This document shows, piece after piece, positions 12,801-22,388 of a stretch of DNA of 64,000 nucleotides. The stretch lies in assembly GCA_030686995.1 (NCBI GenBank), contig CM060681.1:162651333-162715332 (forward strand), in the 5' to 3' direction. Each line of letters begins with the position of its first letter. Position 1 is the first letter of the stretch. The position numbers and the translations under genes are program-made. This stretch comes from Artemisia argyi. Its lineage: Eukaryota > Streptophyta > Magnoliopsida > Asterales > Asteraceae. The notes under the pieces were generated by a model, which did not search any database, was not told where the DNA came from, and saw nothing but the letters and a program-made list of their open reading frames with translations.

Positions 12801-13787
12801 GTGGTCTGTGAGGGAGGAGGTGGTTTTGGGGGGGAAAGAAATGGTGGGTTTGACCAGGGGAGTGGGTTTGACCCTGTTTTATAATTAAATGGGATTGGGT
12901 GGGCTTCTTTGTTTGGGCTTTGGGGATTGGGTGGACTTGGGTGGTGTTTTGGGTTAAATATTAATAAGGGTCCGTTTGTTATTAGGCTAGGAAACCACAA
13001 GGACTAAATTTGCCAAAAGCTGAAAATCCAAGGACTGAACATGCAACTTTACCAAAGTATTCCAAAGGGCCTTTCTTACCATATTACCATTATACAAGGA
13101 CCATAAATGTAATTTTCCTCCATTTTAAATTTCCAAGGACCTTATATGTAATTTTTGAAAGTAGAGGGACTAATATTGCCAGTTTTGCAAATTTGAACTC
13201 CAAGGGTAAAATTTGTTATTTTATGATTCCTGGGGGACTATTGTTGACTTTTCTTCAAAATATTTTGTCCAGGGACCATTTCTGACAATTTTGGAAAGTT
13301 CAAGGACTGAAACTGCCAACTTGTGAAACTTCAGGGACCAATCATGTAATTTTCCAAAACTTTCACCCAAGGACCATTCCTGCCATAAAAGATTAGTATA
13401 AGGACCAAAATTGGTTTTCTCAAAGTTTTTACATCCCAAGGACCATTTATGTCAATTTCCAAAGTATATGGACTAAACTTGTAATTTTGTGAAACTTTGC
13501 ACCAAATGACTAAATATGTAACTTTATGATTAAAAGAACCTTTGGTGACTTTTTCATATTTTAGAATAACCAGGGACTAGTTTTAACAACTTTTGAAACT
13601 TGAGGGACTGAAACTGCCAATTTATGCAAACTTTGTACGTTTTTCATCTGTTTTTTATTATTTTGCATCTGAAACATATAAAACACACTTCTAAGATATT
13701 TTAAGTATTTTGATGCATATTTGAGTGTTTTTTGATGTTTTGGCAGTTCAAATTGGTATAAAATGATGAGTATTTAGACACTCATCA
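9880..13787 (-). repeat. 5' LTR of the LARD-like element (3908 bp, with a 280-bp deletion)
   Basis: Direct repeat of 2806-6988. It lacks the segment equivalent to 4773-5052. The deletion junction (about 11838-11842) falls on the 4-bp repeat TTTG that flanks the segment in the other LTR. The phased AGGGAC array lies at about 13002-13640. Confidence 0.92.
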
Positions 13788-14208
13788 GTGCGCGACATCG
13801 AGGAAACGTTCAAAACATTGGGACAAATAAACATGAAGTTAAATCCCAAAAAGTGCACCTTTGGCATGACAAAAGGCATGTTCCTCGGATACTTAATAGA
13901 ACCTGACGGAATCAAGCCTTGCCCGGAAAAAACAAAAGCTGTTATTGATCTTCCCTCGCCACGCACACTCAAAGAAGTCCAGTCATTAAACGGAAAGCTC
14001 GCGGGGCTGAACCGTTTACTATCTAAATCAGCAGACAAATCACTCCCTCTCTTTAAAACACTCACGAAGTGCACTAAAAAGGGAGACTTTCGTTGGACTG
14101 AGGAAGCAGAAGAAGCTTTCCAACAGCTAAAACAGCATCTGGCATCACTCCCCAAACTTGTCGCACCGCGACCAGGGGAAGAGCTAATCATGTACTTATC
14201 TGCAACCC
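13788..14208 (+). pseudogene. pol: 3' part of RT and start of RNase H of the Tat element
   Basis: Resumes exactly after the GTGCG duplication in the same reading sense as 2805. It holds the RT thumb and connection (CTFGMTKGMFLGYLI, SLNGKLAGLNRLLSKSADKS) and the first strand of RNase H (FRWTEEAEEAFQQLK, PRPGEELIMYLSAT). It is cut at 14208 by the Athila-like element and continues at 22389 with HGAVSAVLL. No internal stop. Confidence 0.9.
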
Positions 14209-15617
14209 TGATGAGGCGAAAAATGATCCGTTTTTAGGGGGTCATTTAAGCCCGAATCCGAATTTTTTTGATCAAATATTGCCCTAAATCGTTCCTTTTG
14301 TGATTTTAGGCACTTTGGGAGTGAAATCTGGAAAAGGAAACAATTCGGACATTTTTGGAGCATAAAAGTGAAGAAAACGCCAAAGTCTTAATTTTCCATG
14401 CTGGGAACAGTGCATGACAGCGTCAAGAGGAGTTCCCTGACGGCGTCAAGAGTAAAATTCCATGACGACCCAGAAGAGTTTTGACGGCGTCATGAAGGTA
14501 GGGCGTCAAGAGTAAAAGTCATGACGGCCTGGAAATGTTTTGTACTTGACGGCGTCAAATGTAGATCTAGGCAGTCCGAGGATTGTTTTGGCGGCGAGGT
14601 GACGGCGTCACCTAATTGGTCTTGACGCCGTCAGACCCCTTTTTCTATATACAGTTTTCTAATTTTTCACATTTAAAGGAGAGAAGTTTTGGGAGAAACC
14701 CTAAGTACGATTTTGGTGTAACTTTACAGGTTTTTCAAGGGTTCCAACCCCTTGATACCTTGCATGATTAATCAAGATAAGTGTTCTTCTAATTCAATCA
14801 ATATGTCTATGTGTTGGTTGTCTATATCATGTTCCTGTCTTAATTCTATCATGCTAGGCTAGATCTATCTTGTGTTTGCTTAGATCTAATGAAACCTAGA
14901 TATTGATTATATGTTGATTACTTGTTTATTCTTGTCTTGGATGAATGATTTATATGTTAGGCTTAAGAAAACTGGCAGATCTCCAATTGGTAACATGCTT
15001 GAACGTCTTAAGAAACATGAACCAACGCGCACTAGGTCTTTATTGGTTGTATTTAATGCATGAGCCACTGTTTACAATCCCTATAGTTGTGCTGGGCATG
15101 GTGTAGGAGGAGATAAGAGCTCATAGAATTGGGGAGTTATGTGTGCCACCCCATGAATGGTATTAAGGAATACGATCCGTCATCCATGCAATTATAACAA
15201 GTAATTAACGTGTAAAAGATATCTAGGGAGTAGTAAAATCTAAGTAAACACATTTTCTCCAATTACTGCTCACAACCTTATTATAAATTAGTTTATTTTC
15301 TTTTCTAGTATTTTATTTTGATTGCGTCTTAGTATTGGGTTAGTTGATTAGCAACTAATTCCGCCCAAATCCTTCAAACCCGAGATTTTAATTTGCTTTC
15401 TATAAAATATAAAAACACAAAAAAAAAATCATCCCTCACCTTTAGAACTAGTATTTAGGCTTTCTAATTATAGCGACACTATTCCTAAGCTGAACGATCA
15501 ATCCCCCGGTACTTGTCACTATACTATACTACAACGATCAGGTACACTGCCTGGTGGGGGTTGTAAGCTTCTCGAGATCCCTCGAGAGGTAAAGCCTGTT
15601 GCGATTCCCACGCATCA
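14209..15617 (+). repeat. 5' LTR of the Athila-like element
   Basis: Starts TGATGAGGCG and ends CACGCATCA. Between 14412 and 14636 it holds about eight copies of TGACGGCGTCA or one-base variants. A TATA-like box (CTATATAC, about 14645-14652) lies directly downstream, so the cluster sits where an enhancer is expected. Transcription would run rightward through gag. Confidence 0.93.
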
Positions 15618-15623
15618 AGTTTT

Positions 15624-15641
15624 TGGCGCCGCTGCCGGGGA
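15624..15641 (+). promoter_or_regulatory. Primer-binding site of the Athila-like element
   Basis: TGGCGCCGCTGCCGGGGA, six bases after the LTR end; Athila-type tRNA primer site, identical to that of the LARD-like element. Confidence 0.92.
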
Positions 15642-15787
15642 ATAGTTATTGTCTAGGTTAGAATTTCTTTTTATTACGTCTACTTGCTAGATTCCTTTCT
15701 AGTAAGATTTTATTTTTATTTTTAGGTTTTCTTTAGTCTATCTCATTTCTTTGTGCTTTTGTTCGTAACTCTTTACCATCCGACATC

Positions 15788-16957
15788 ATGGAAGGTGGTA
15801 ACATCTTTGAACCCGTCATCCCACCACAACAAAACCCACCATTAGAACCCCTTAGGCCTCGAACCTTAGGAGAGTATTCCCAACCTAGCCACCAAGGCTA
15901 CCGAAACACCATTGAGCTCACCGGAGCCAATGTGACCCCCTTGCGATCCGACACCATCCGGTTGGTGCAAAGCGGATGTGCATTCCATGGACTTCGTTCC
16001 GAAGATCCAAACCAACATCTTAAGGACTTTCTCAAAATCGTTGATTCCATAGACCTAGGTGTTGAAACTAGAGAGACCACCCGTTTACGCCTATTCCAAT
16101 TCTCTCTACGGGATCAAGCTAGTCAATGGCTTGAGCGTTTACCCGCGAGATCCATCACCACATGGGATGATCTCACCACTCGTTTCCTTGCTCAATTTTT
16201 CCCACCGGGGAGAACTACTAAGCTTAGAAATGACATCTTGATGTTCCAACAACGTCAAAATGAATCTCTTTATGAAGCATGGACTCGTTTCAAGGACTTA
16301 CTCCAAAAAGTCCCTCATCATGGCATAGATCTTTGGCTCCAAGTCCAAATTTTTTATGACCATATCGACATCTCCACGAGGCGAGCCATTGACCAATCGG
16401 CCGGTGGTAAGCTACGTGATCTTAGTGCGGAACAATCATGGGAACTCATAGAAGATCTTGCTCTCTATGACAACGAAAGTTGGAATGATCCCCGTGATTT
16501 GAACAAAACAGTCAAGGCAATATCTTTGCCTTCGAACAATTCTAGCACTCCCGACCGTAGGATCATGGAACTTGAAGGTCGAGTCAAGTCTCTCATGAAA
16601 TCTTACGAAGCTCAAAAACCTTCAAGCCAAGTAAGCAGAATCGCTTCTACATGCAAATTATGCAATGGCCCTCATGAGACTCATAACTGCATGGAACTTC
16701 CAAAACGTGCTTATAACGAATTCACATCATCACACGTAGGTCAGGGTCCTCGAACTTCTGGCGAAGCCTATGAGGCATGGAAGGATAAACCTAATTTCAG
16801 AGGGTACCAAACGCGAAGCGTATCCTTCAATGACTCCTCACCACTCACTTGGTCCGAGCATTTTCCATCACAAGGCATTCCTAGGCAAAGCTTTGAAGAT
16901 ACTTTAAAAAAAATTCATTCTATCTCAAGAATTACAGCTCGCTGCGCTCGAGGCTAA
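15788..16957 (+). CDS. gag: Gag polyprotein of the Athila-like element
   Basis: Starts at an ATG 147 bases after the primer site; 389 codons. The capsid domain is plain: IRLVQSGCAFHGL, DQASQWLERLPARSITTWDDL, FPPGRTTKLRNDI, then WLQVQIFYDHID. A zinc knuckle follows at nt 16651-16695 (CKLCNGPHETHNC). It would form the particle and bind element RNA. The frame ends at 16955. The last ~15 codons look out of register: after the A8 run at 16906-16913 the +1 frame continues with helical sequence (LQLAALEAKF) that leads into the next ORF at 17001, so a single extra A, or a frameshift site, separates the two. Confidence 0.88.
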   Translation: MEGGNIFEPVIPPQQNPPLEPLRPRTLGEYSQPSHQGYRNTIELTGANVTPLRSDTIRLVQSGCAFHGLRSEDPNQHLKDFLKIVDSIDLGVETRETTRLRLFQFSLRDQASQWLERLPARSITTWDDLTTRFLAQFFPPGRTTKLRNDILMFQQRQNESLYEAWTRFKDLLQKVPHHGIDLWLQVQIFYDHIDISTRRAIDQSAGGKLRDLSAEQSWELIEDLALYDNESWNDPRDLNKTVKAISLPSNNSSTPDRRIMELEGRVKSLMKSYEAQKPSSQVSRIASTCKLCNGPHETHNCMELPKRAYNEFTSSHVGQGPRTSGEAYEAWKDKPNFRGYQTRSVSFNDSSPLTWSEHFPSQGIPRQSFEDTLKKIHSISRITARCARG

Positions 16958-17000
16958 ATTTAGACAACAGCAGACTGATGTAAACAACAAGATTTGTAAT

Positions 17001-18545
17001 ATGTTGACTGCTATCAAAGAGCATGTTGATAGTAAGCCCATTCATGTTGATGAGGTTAAATCTGCTACCGTCATAAGTCCACCAGCCTCCCCTGTGAAAA
17101 TAAAAAGTCCTAGCAAGTTATTCAAACATCTATCTCCTAACGGAAAAGAACCTGTCAACCCCCTAGGACCAATCCACTTCGTAAACACCATCACCACGAT
17201 ATCTGCTTCAACGTCCAACCCAACCCAACAGCAAACTAACAAATTCAGTCGGACAGTTAAAGATGAAACCTCAAGGGTTGACCATGATTCGGCAAGAAAA
17301 CCTACCAACTCACCCGAGCAATACACCGCGCAAGAATCCGTTACCCCGGATGAAGGGAAAGAGAAATCGGAAGAGCATGAGAGAAATCCAACCATTTTGG
17401 GTAAATCTATTATAGAAGAACCCGAGAGAAAAATGGAGGACGTTATTAGTGGGAGTAGCAATAAGACTAAGGAAAGTAACCCTAAAGTTTTCAAGATCCC
17501 CTGTACCATTAAGGAAAAGCTCTTAACCGATAGTCATATAGATCCTAGCTTCCCAGTCAACATAATCCCCCTTTCCCTATACCACGAAACCTTCCCTGAA
17601 CACATTGCATGCGAGAGAGTAATAGAAAATTTACCAATTAGGATTGGAGAGCTCGTTTACAATACTGACCTCACCGTGGTTGATGACGTGAACCCTCTCA
17701 CCAATCAAACATTGACCAACCTTGTCCTTGGGACACCATTTATCAATGAATCGGGAGCAATCCTTGATGAGAAAGATGGTAGTGTATTACTCACCAATGG
17801 TGTTAGGAAGGTAATTTTTCATAGGGATAATGAGGAGGTGTACGAGTATCGTCCCTCTCTTAAGGGGAATCTATATGGGTCAAAGGATGGAGAGTCGGGG
17901 AAGATAAGACGGCGTGATCCGAATAATCTCAAAATCCCATGCATGATCGGTCATAAGTACTTCGATAACGTCTACATTAATGTATTCCTGCCAAAGAATT
18001 TTATGTCATTATTCCATTATAACAATATCTGCAGATGGGGGATGATTTACAAGGGAGAGAAAGTGGTTGGTAAGGATCATGAAATACAGGTGTTCGTAGG
18101 AAATATGACATTCACTATGGAATTCACAATTGTGGATAACATAGAAGACTATGTCGACCCCAGGTTATCACAAGTAGTTTTGGGAGCACCTTTCTGTGAA
18201 ATCACTAAGTTGATAGTGGATGACTTGAACAGAATCATGACCTTCACTGATGGGATTAGGAGGATTTCATACCAAACGCCATACAAGAGAAAAGATCTTA
18301 AGGAAATCGATTGTGACAAGCTTGATAAGATGAGCTCCCAACTTATCTTGTGTGATGAAGATGTTAGGAGAGGGTGTAAAAACATCTCTGATTTATCATG
18401 TGGATTCTTTAAGAATGTTAGTAAGCTTGGTTCTAAGTATCGACAAGATGTTTTCGAGTTCGAAGACCCGAAGTACTTGCACTATGAAAGCGACACTGGT
18501 TTAGAAGACGACCTAGAGAATGAAACCAATGATGAGATCACGTAG
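17001..18545 (+). CDS. Retropepsin-like tandem-domain protein without an active site (Athila-like element)
   Basis: 514 codons, probably the continuation of gag after the frameshift, so the listed start (ATG at 17001) may be internal. After a low-complexity Ser/Pro/Lys linker there are two copies of a retropepsin-like fold: one from about nt 17490 (FKIPCTIKEKLL, LVLGTPFINESGAI) and one from about 17930 (LKIPCMIGHKYF, VVLGAPFCEITKLI). In active plant retropepsins the strand after IPC carries D-S/T-G; here the first copy reads TDSHIDPSF and the second YINVFLPKN, so no catalytic triad remains in either. Related pairs are common in Asteraceae repeats, from memory. Role unknown; structural or Gag-associated is a guess. 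Confidence 0.65.
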   Translation: MLTAIKEHVDSKPIHVDEVKSATVISPPASPVKIKSPSKLFKHLSPNGKEPVNPLGPIHFVNTITTISASTSNPTQQQTNKFSRTVKDETSRVDHDSARKPTNSPEQYTAQESVTPDEGKEKSEEHERNPTILGKSIIEEPERKMEDVISGSSNKTKESNPKVFKIPCTIKEKLLTDSHIDPSFPVNIIPLSLYHETFPEHIACERVIENLPIRIGELVYNTDLTVVDDVNPLTNQTLTNLVLGTPFINESGAILDEKDGSVLLTNGVRKVIFHRDNEEVYEYRPSLKGNLYGSKDGESGKIRRRDPNNLKIPCMIGHKYFDNVYINVFLPKNFMSLFHYNNICRWGMIYKGEKVVGKDHEIQVFVGNMTFTMEFTIVDNIEDYVDPRLSQVVLGAPFCEITKLIVDDLNRIMTFTDGIRRISYQTPYKRKDLKEIDCDKLDKMSSQLILCDEDVRRGCKNISDLSCGFFKNVSKLGSKYRQDVFEFEDPKYLHYESDTGLEDDLENETNDEIT

Positions 18546-20979
18546 TAACCCATGACCTTGAGTCTAGCTACAAGACTCGTAAATAAAGAAAAGTGCTTCT
18601 TGGGAGGCAACCCATGTTTTGTGTAATTTTATTTGTTTGTTTGTTATTTGTTTCCGTATGCCTGCTTAATTTTTATTGTTGGTAGATCATGTTTCTAAAC
18701 TAAATAGTGGAAATACTTTACTTTGTTGTTTTGGCCTAGTCTTAACTCCACCTAAAGGTATTTTTGCAAAAAATAAGTGTAAGGGGAAACAACAAATATG
18801 TTTTTAAGAAACAAACCGATCATGATTCTCCACAATATTAAATGAACATGTATATTCGTATTTGTTAGAGTCAAATGCTTGTATTGAGTCTTAATGAAGT
18901 TTTGCAGGATTTTCCAGGAAGTAGGACCAAGTTTTTCCAGAAATTTTCCGGAAACTTAACATAAGAATTTCTGCAGGTCAATTCTGACGGCGTCAGGAGT
19001 TTACTCTTGACGGCGTCAGGAGTTAAAATCTGTAAATTTTACCGGTTTTGTTTTTCTAACGGAGTCTTATGGTTTTTGTGAATTATTAAGTTTTATAATC
19101 TCCAGGATATATGCAAACTTCATTCCACAAGCATTATATCTTATCTTGTTTTCTAGGATTTAGTAACTTATATAGGATGCCGCCGATTTTACGCGAGGTT
19201 GTCTTGTCTATTTTGTCAGGTTTTACAGGTTATGTATGACAAGAAGATGATTTATATTCTGGAAGGGAAGCTTTGATTGTTCATTTTCTTGGAGGAAGAT
19301 TTAACCTGGTCATCCTATTATCAATACCGAGCGAATCAGGGGAGTATTTGATTTCATTCTCTTTACTTGTTCACTTTTACATTCTTTACTTGAACATTGG
19401 GGACAATGTTCATCTTAAGTGTAAGGGGAGGGTAAAAAGATGATACCTTACATATGTACTTTCGCTTGAGTTTGTTTTGTTTAATGGTAGATGTGTAATA
19501 AAACTATGAGAAATACTTGTTAGTGCAATTTTAGCGCCAAATTAAAAATTTTTTACAACATTTAGGAGTGAAACTTTAGCCATAGCAAGCGTCTCATGGA
19601 TAGGAGATTGTATGACTAGCACATAACCGTATATTCAGAAAAATTTTCCACCCAAATATGTGAGGTTCGCCTTTAGATTTGATAGGAAAAGCATTTACTA
19701 TTAGTGCTTATGAGTGTACCGGTAGCATTTAGATTCTAAAACTTGCGTTAGTGATGCATCCCGAGACCGCTAGTGAGACTACATTCGTGTAGTAGGATTT
19801 ACTACATGATAAGAGGCATTAGGATTACCCTTGTGTTAAACCCGTATCATAATTACTTGACCATTTAAGTCATATTACTTGGCTAGTTAAGTCAACTAAT
19901 TTTTCCCACACGCTTAGCGTTGTACTCATTTTTAGTACACGAAACCCCTAGTACACCCCTCCGAGCCCATCTTTTCGTTTCTAACTTTAAGCATTTTACT
20001 TAAAGGAAGAATTTGTTACACCCCACTTAAATGTACAACCAAATCGCCTTAGCCTTCCGTGTATGCGCTCATTTTTAGTGCATTATTGTTATTTGTTAAA
20101 CCCTAAGTTAACTTTCTAATTGATTACATGGTTGCTAAGTCGAGTCATATCCTTGTACATATTGTTTTGGGACGATTGGGACTCATGGGTAAGTACTTGT
20201 TTTATGGAGTAATGGGGAAGAACATCATATATTACCCCCATATATACGTTAATCTTAAAAGTGCTCCAAGTGTTTTGATTTTCTTAATTCGAGTCATTAG
20301 ATTAGTTTAATGTAAAGTATGTAAAGATTCAAGTGTAAGGGGAATGTTCATTCCCTATGATGTATTATTTCGGATGGTAGGGTAAGAATGTAAAAAAAAT
20401 ATAGAAAAAGGAAAAAGAGAAAAAACATACGGACTACCATCCCTTTTTATTCTATGTTCATTTTGTGTTTTTGATTATTTTTTATTTATTAGCTTAAGTC
20501 GAGTCTAGTCTTGGCTTAGCAACGCCACATTGTACATGTAATTAACCAAGATTGTTAACTCGTCACCAGTAAAAACTTCCTTTATCCAACAAAACCGAGT
20601 ATTTCATATCCCTACACCTAACGTTACAACCCTTTAAAAGACCTCTTTGATAGTTTTATCCTAGGTGCTTACGCCATGTGGTGGAGGTTTGATCCTCTCC
20701 CAAGCCTATGGTAATCTATTTTGCTATGACAGGTAGTGAGAGATATCTTCCGTTTCCATATTGTAATTTACACTTTATTACACCCGAGAGATGTGAGTAT
20801 CTAAACACTATTTGTGAGGTGCTTGTGTATGACCTCCGTGCTTGTCTATTGGTCTTTAGTGGAACGATTATTTGTTGTAATTACTTTTATATTAGTGTTA
20901 AATGACCCCTAACTTGTATTTTGAGTAGAATAAAAGCGCATTTGCTTGAGGACAAGCAAATCTCAAGTGTAAGGGTATA
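18546..20979 (+). other. Non-coding 3' interior of the Athila-like element with repeated PPT-like motifs
   Basis: No credible ORF in 2.4 kb. AAGTGTAAGGGG or a close form occurs at about 18775, 19416 and 20331, and the last (AAGTGTAAGGGTATA, 20965-20979) abuts the 3' LTR as the polypurine tract. Two TGACGGCGTCA motifs lie at about 18986-19018. Autonomous Athila elements carry pol and an env-like region here. Confidence 0.75.
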
Positions 20980-22388
20980 TGATGAGGCGAAAAATGATCC
21001 GTTTTTAGGGGGTCATTTAAGCCCGAATCCGAATTTATTTGATCAAATATTGCCCTAAATTGTTCCTTTTGTGATTTTAGGTACTTTGGGAGTGAAATCT
21101 GGAAAAGGAAACAATTCGGACGTTTTTGGAGCATAAAAGTAAAGAAAACGCCAAAGTCTTAATTTTCCATGCTGGGAACAGTGCATGACGGCGTCAAGAG
21201 GAGTTCCCTGACGGTGTCAAGAGTAAAATTCAATGACGACCCAGAAAAGTTTTGACGGCGTCATGAAGGTAGGGCGTCAAGAGTAAAAGTCATGACGGCC
21301 TGGAAATGTTTTGTACTTGACGGCGTCAAATGTAGATCTAGGCAGTCCGAGGATTGTTTTGGCGGCGAGGTGACGGCGTCACCTAATTGGTCTTGACGCC
21401 GTCAGACCCCTTTTTCTATATATAGTTTTCTAATTTTTCACATTTAAAGAAGAGAAGTTTTGGGAGAAACCCTAAGTACGATTTTGGTGTAACTTTACAG
21501 GTTTTTCAAGGGTTCCAACCCCTTGATACCTTGCATGATTAATCAAGATAAGTGTTCTTCTAATTCAATCAATATGTCTATGTGTTGGTTGTCTATATCA
21601 TGTTCTTGTCTTAATTCTATCATGCTAGGCTAGATCTATCTTGTGTTTGCTTAGATCTAATGAAACCTAGATATTGATTATGTGTTGATTACTTGTTTAT
21701 TCTTGTCTTGGATGAATGATTTATATGTTAGGCTTAAGAAAACTGGCAGATCTCCAATTGGTAACATGCTTGAACGTCTTAAGAAACATGAACCAACGCG
21801 CACTAGGTCTTTATTGGTTGTATTTAATGCATGAGCCACTGTTTACAATCCCTATAGTTGTGCTGGGCATGGTGTAGGAGGAGATAAGAGCTCATAGAAT
21901 TGGGGAGTTATGTGTGCCACCCCATGAATGGTATTAAGGAATACGATCCGTCATCCATGCAATTATAACAAGTAATTAACGTGTAAAAGATATCTAGGGA
22001 GTAGTGAAATCTAAGTAAACACATTTTCTCCAATTACTGCTCACAACCTTAGTATAAATTAGTTTATTTTCTTTTCTAGTATTTTATTTTGATTGCATCT
22101 TAGTATTGGGTTAGTTGATTAGCAACTAATTCCGCCCAAATCCTTCAAACCCGAGATTTTAATTTGCTTTCCATAAAATATAAAAACACAAAAATATAAT
22201 CATCCCTCACCTTTAGAACTAGTATTTAGGCTTTCTAATCCTAGCAACACTATTCCTAAGCTGAACGATCAATCCCCCGGTACTTGTCACTATACTATAC
22301 TACAACGATCAGGTACACTGCCTGGTGGGGGTTGTAAGCTTCTCGAGATCCCTCGAGAGGTAAAGCCTGTTGCGATTCCCACGCATCA
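20980..22388 (+). repeat. 3' LTR of the Athila-like element
   Basis: Same length as the 5' LTR (1409 bp). It is followed by the second copy of the target duplication AACCC (22389-22393), after which the Tat RNase H frame resumes. Confidence 0.93.

Larger units (their letters stand above)
2806..13787 (-). mobile_element. LARD-like non-autonomous LTR retrotransposon, minus strand, inserted in the RT gene of the Tat element
   Basis: The element starts with TGATTGGCC at 2806 and ends with ACTCATCA at 13787, flanked by GTGCG at 2801-2805 and 13788-13792. The host reading frame resumes exactly after the second copy. Two long LTRs (4183 and 3908 bp) enclose a 2.9-kb interior. Orientation is minus: the primer-binding site sits at 9857-9874 and the purine tract at 6989-7000. 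The interior encodes one Gag-like reading frame with zinc knuckles but no protease, RT or integrase. Long LTRs with a short interior match the LARD class described in cereals. It must borrow enzymes; its primer site is the same as in the nested element at 14209-22388. Confidence 0.92.
14209..22388 (+). mobile_element. Athila-like non-autonomous LTR retrotransposon (gag + retropepsin-like only), plus strand
   Basis: An 8180-bp element with AACCC at 14204-14208 and 22389-22393. LTRs are 14209-15617 and 20980-22388, both exactly 1409 bp, with about 23 differences by hand count (about 98% identity), so insertion is fairly recent. The primer site is at 15624 and the purine tract ends at 20979. The interior carries gag and a second ORF with two retropepsin-like folds lacking active sites. 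RT, RNase H and integrase are absent, replaced by 2.4 kb of non-coding DNA. It should move only with help from a related autonomous element. Confidence 0.93.

Noticed and set aside
13748..14191. 147-codon minus-strand ORF
   Set aside because: Exact shadow of the Tat RT/RNase H segment on the plus strand.
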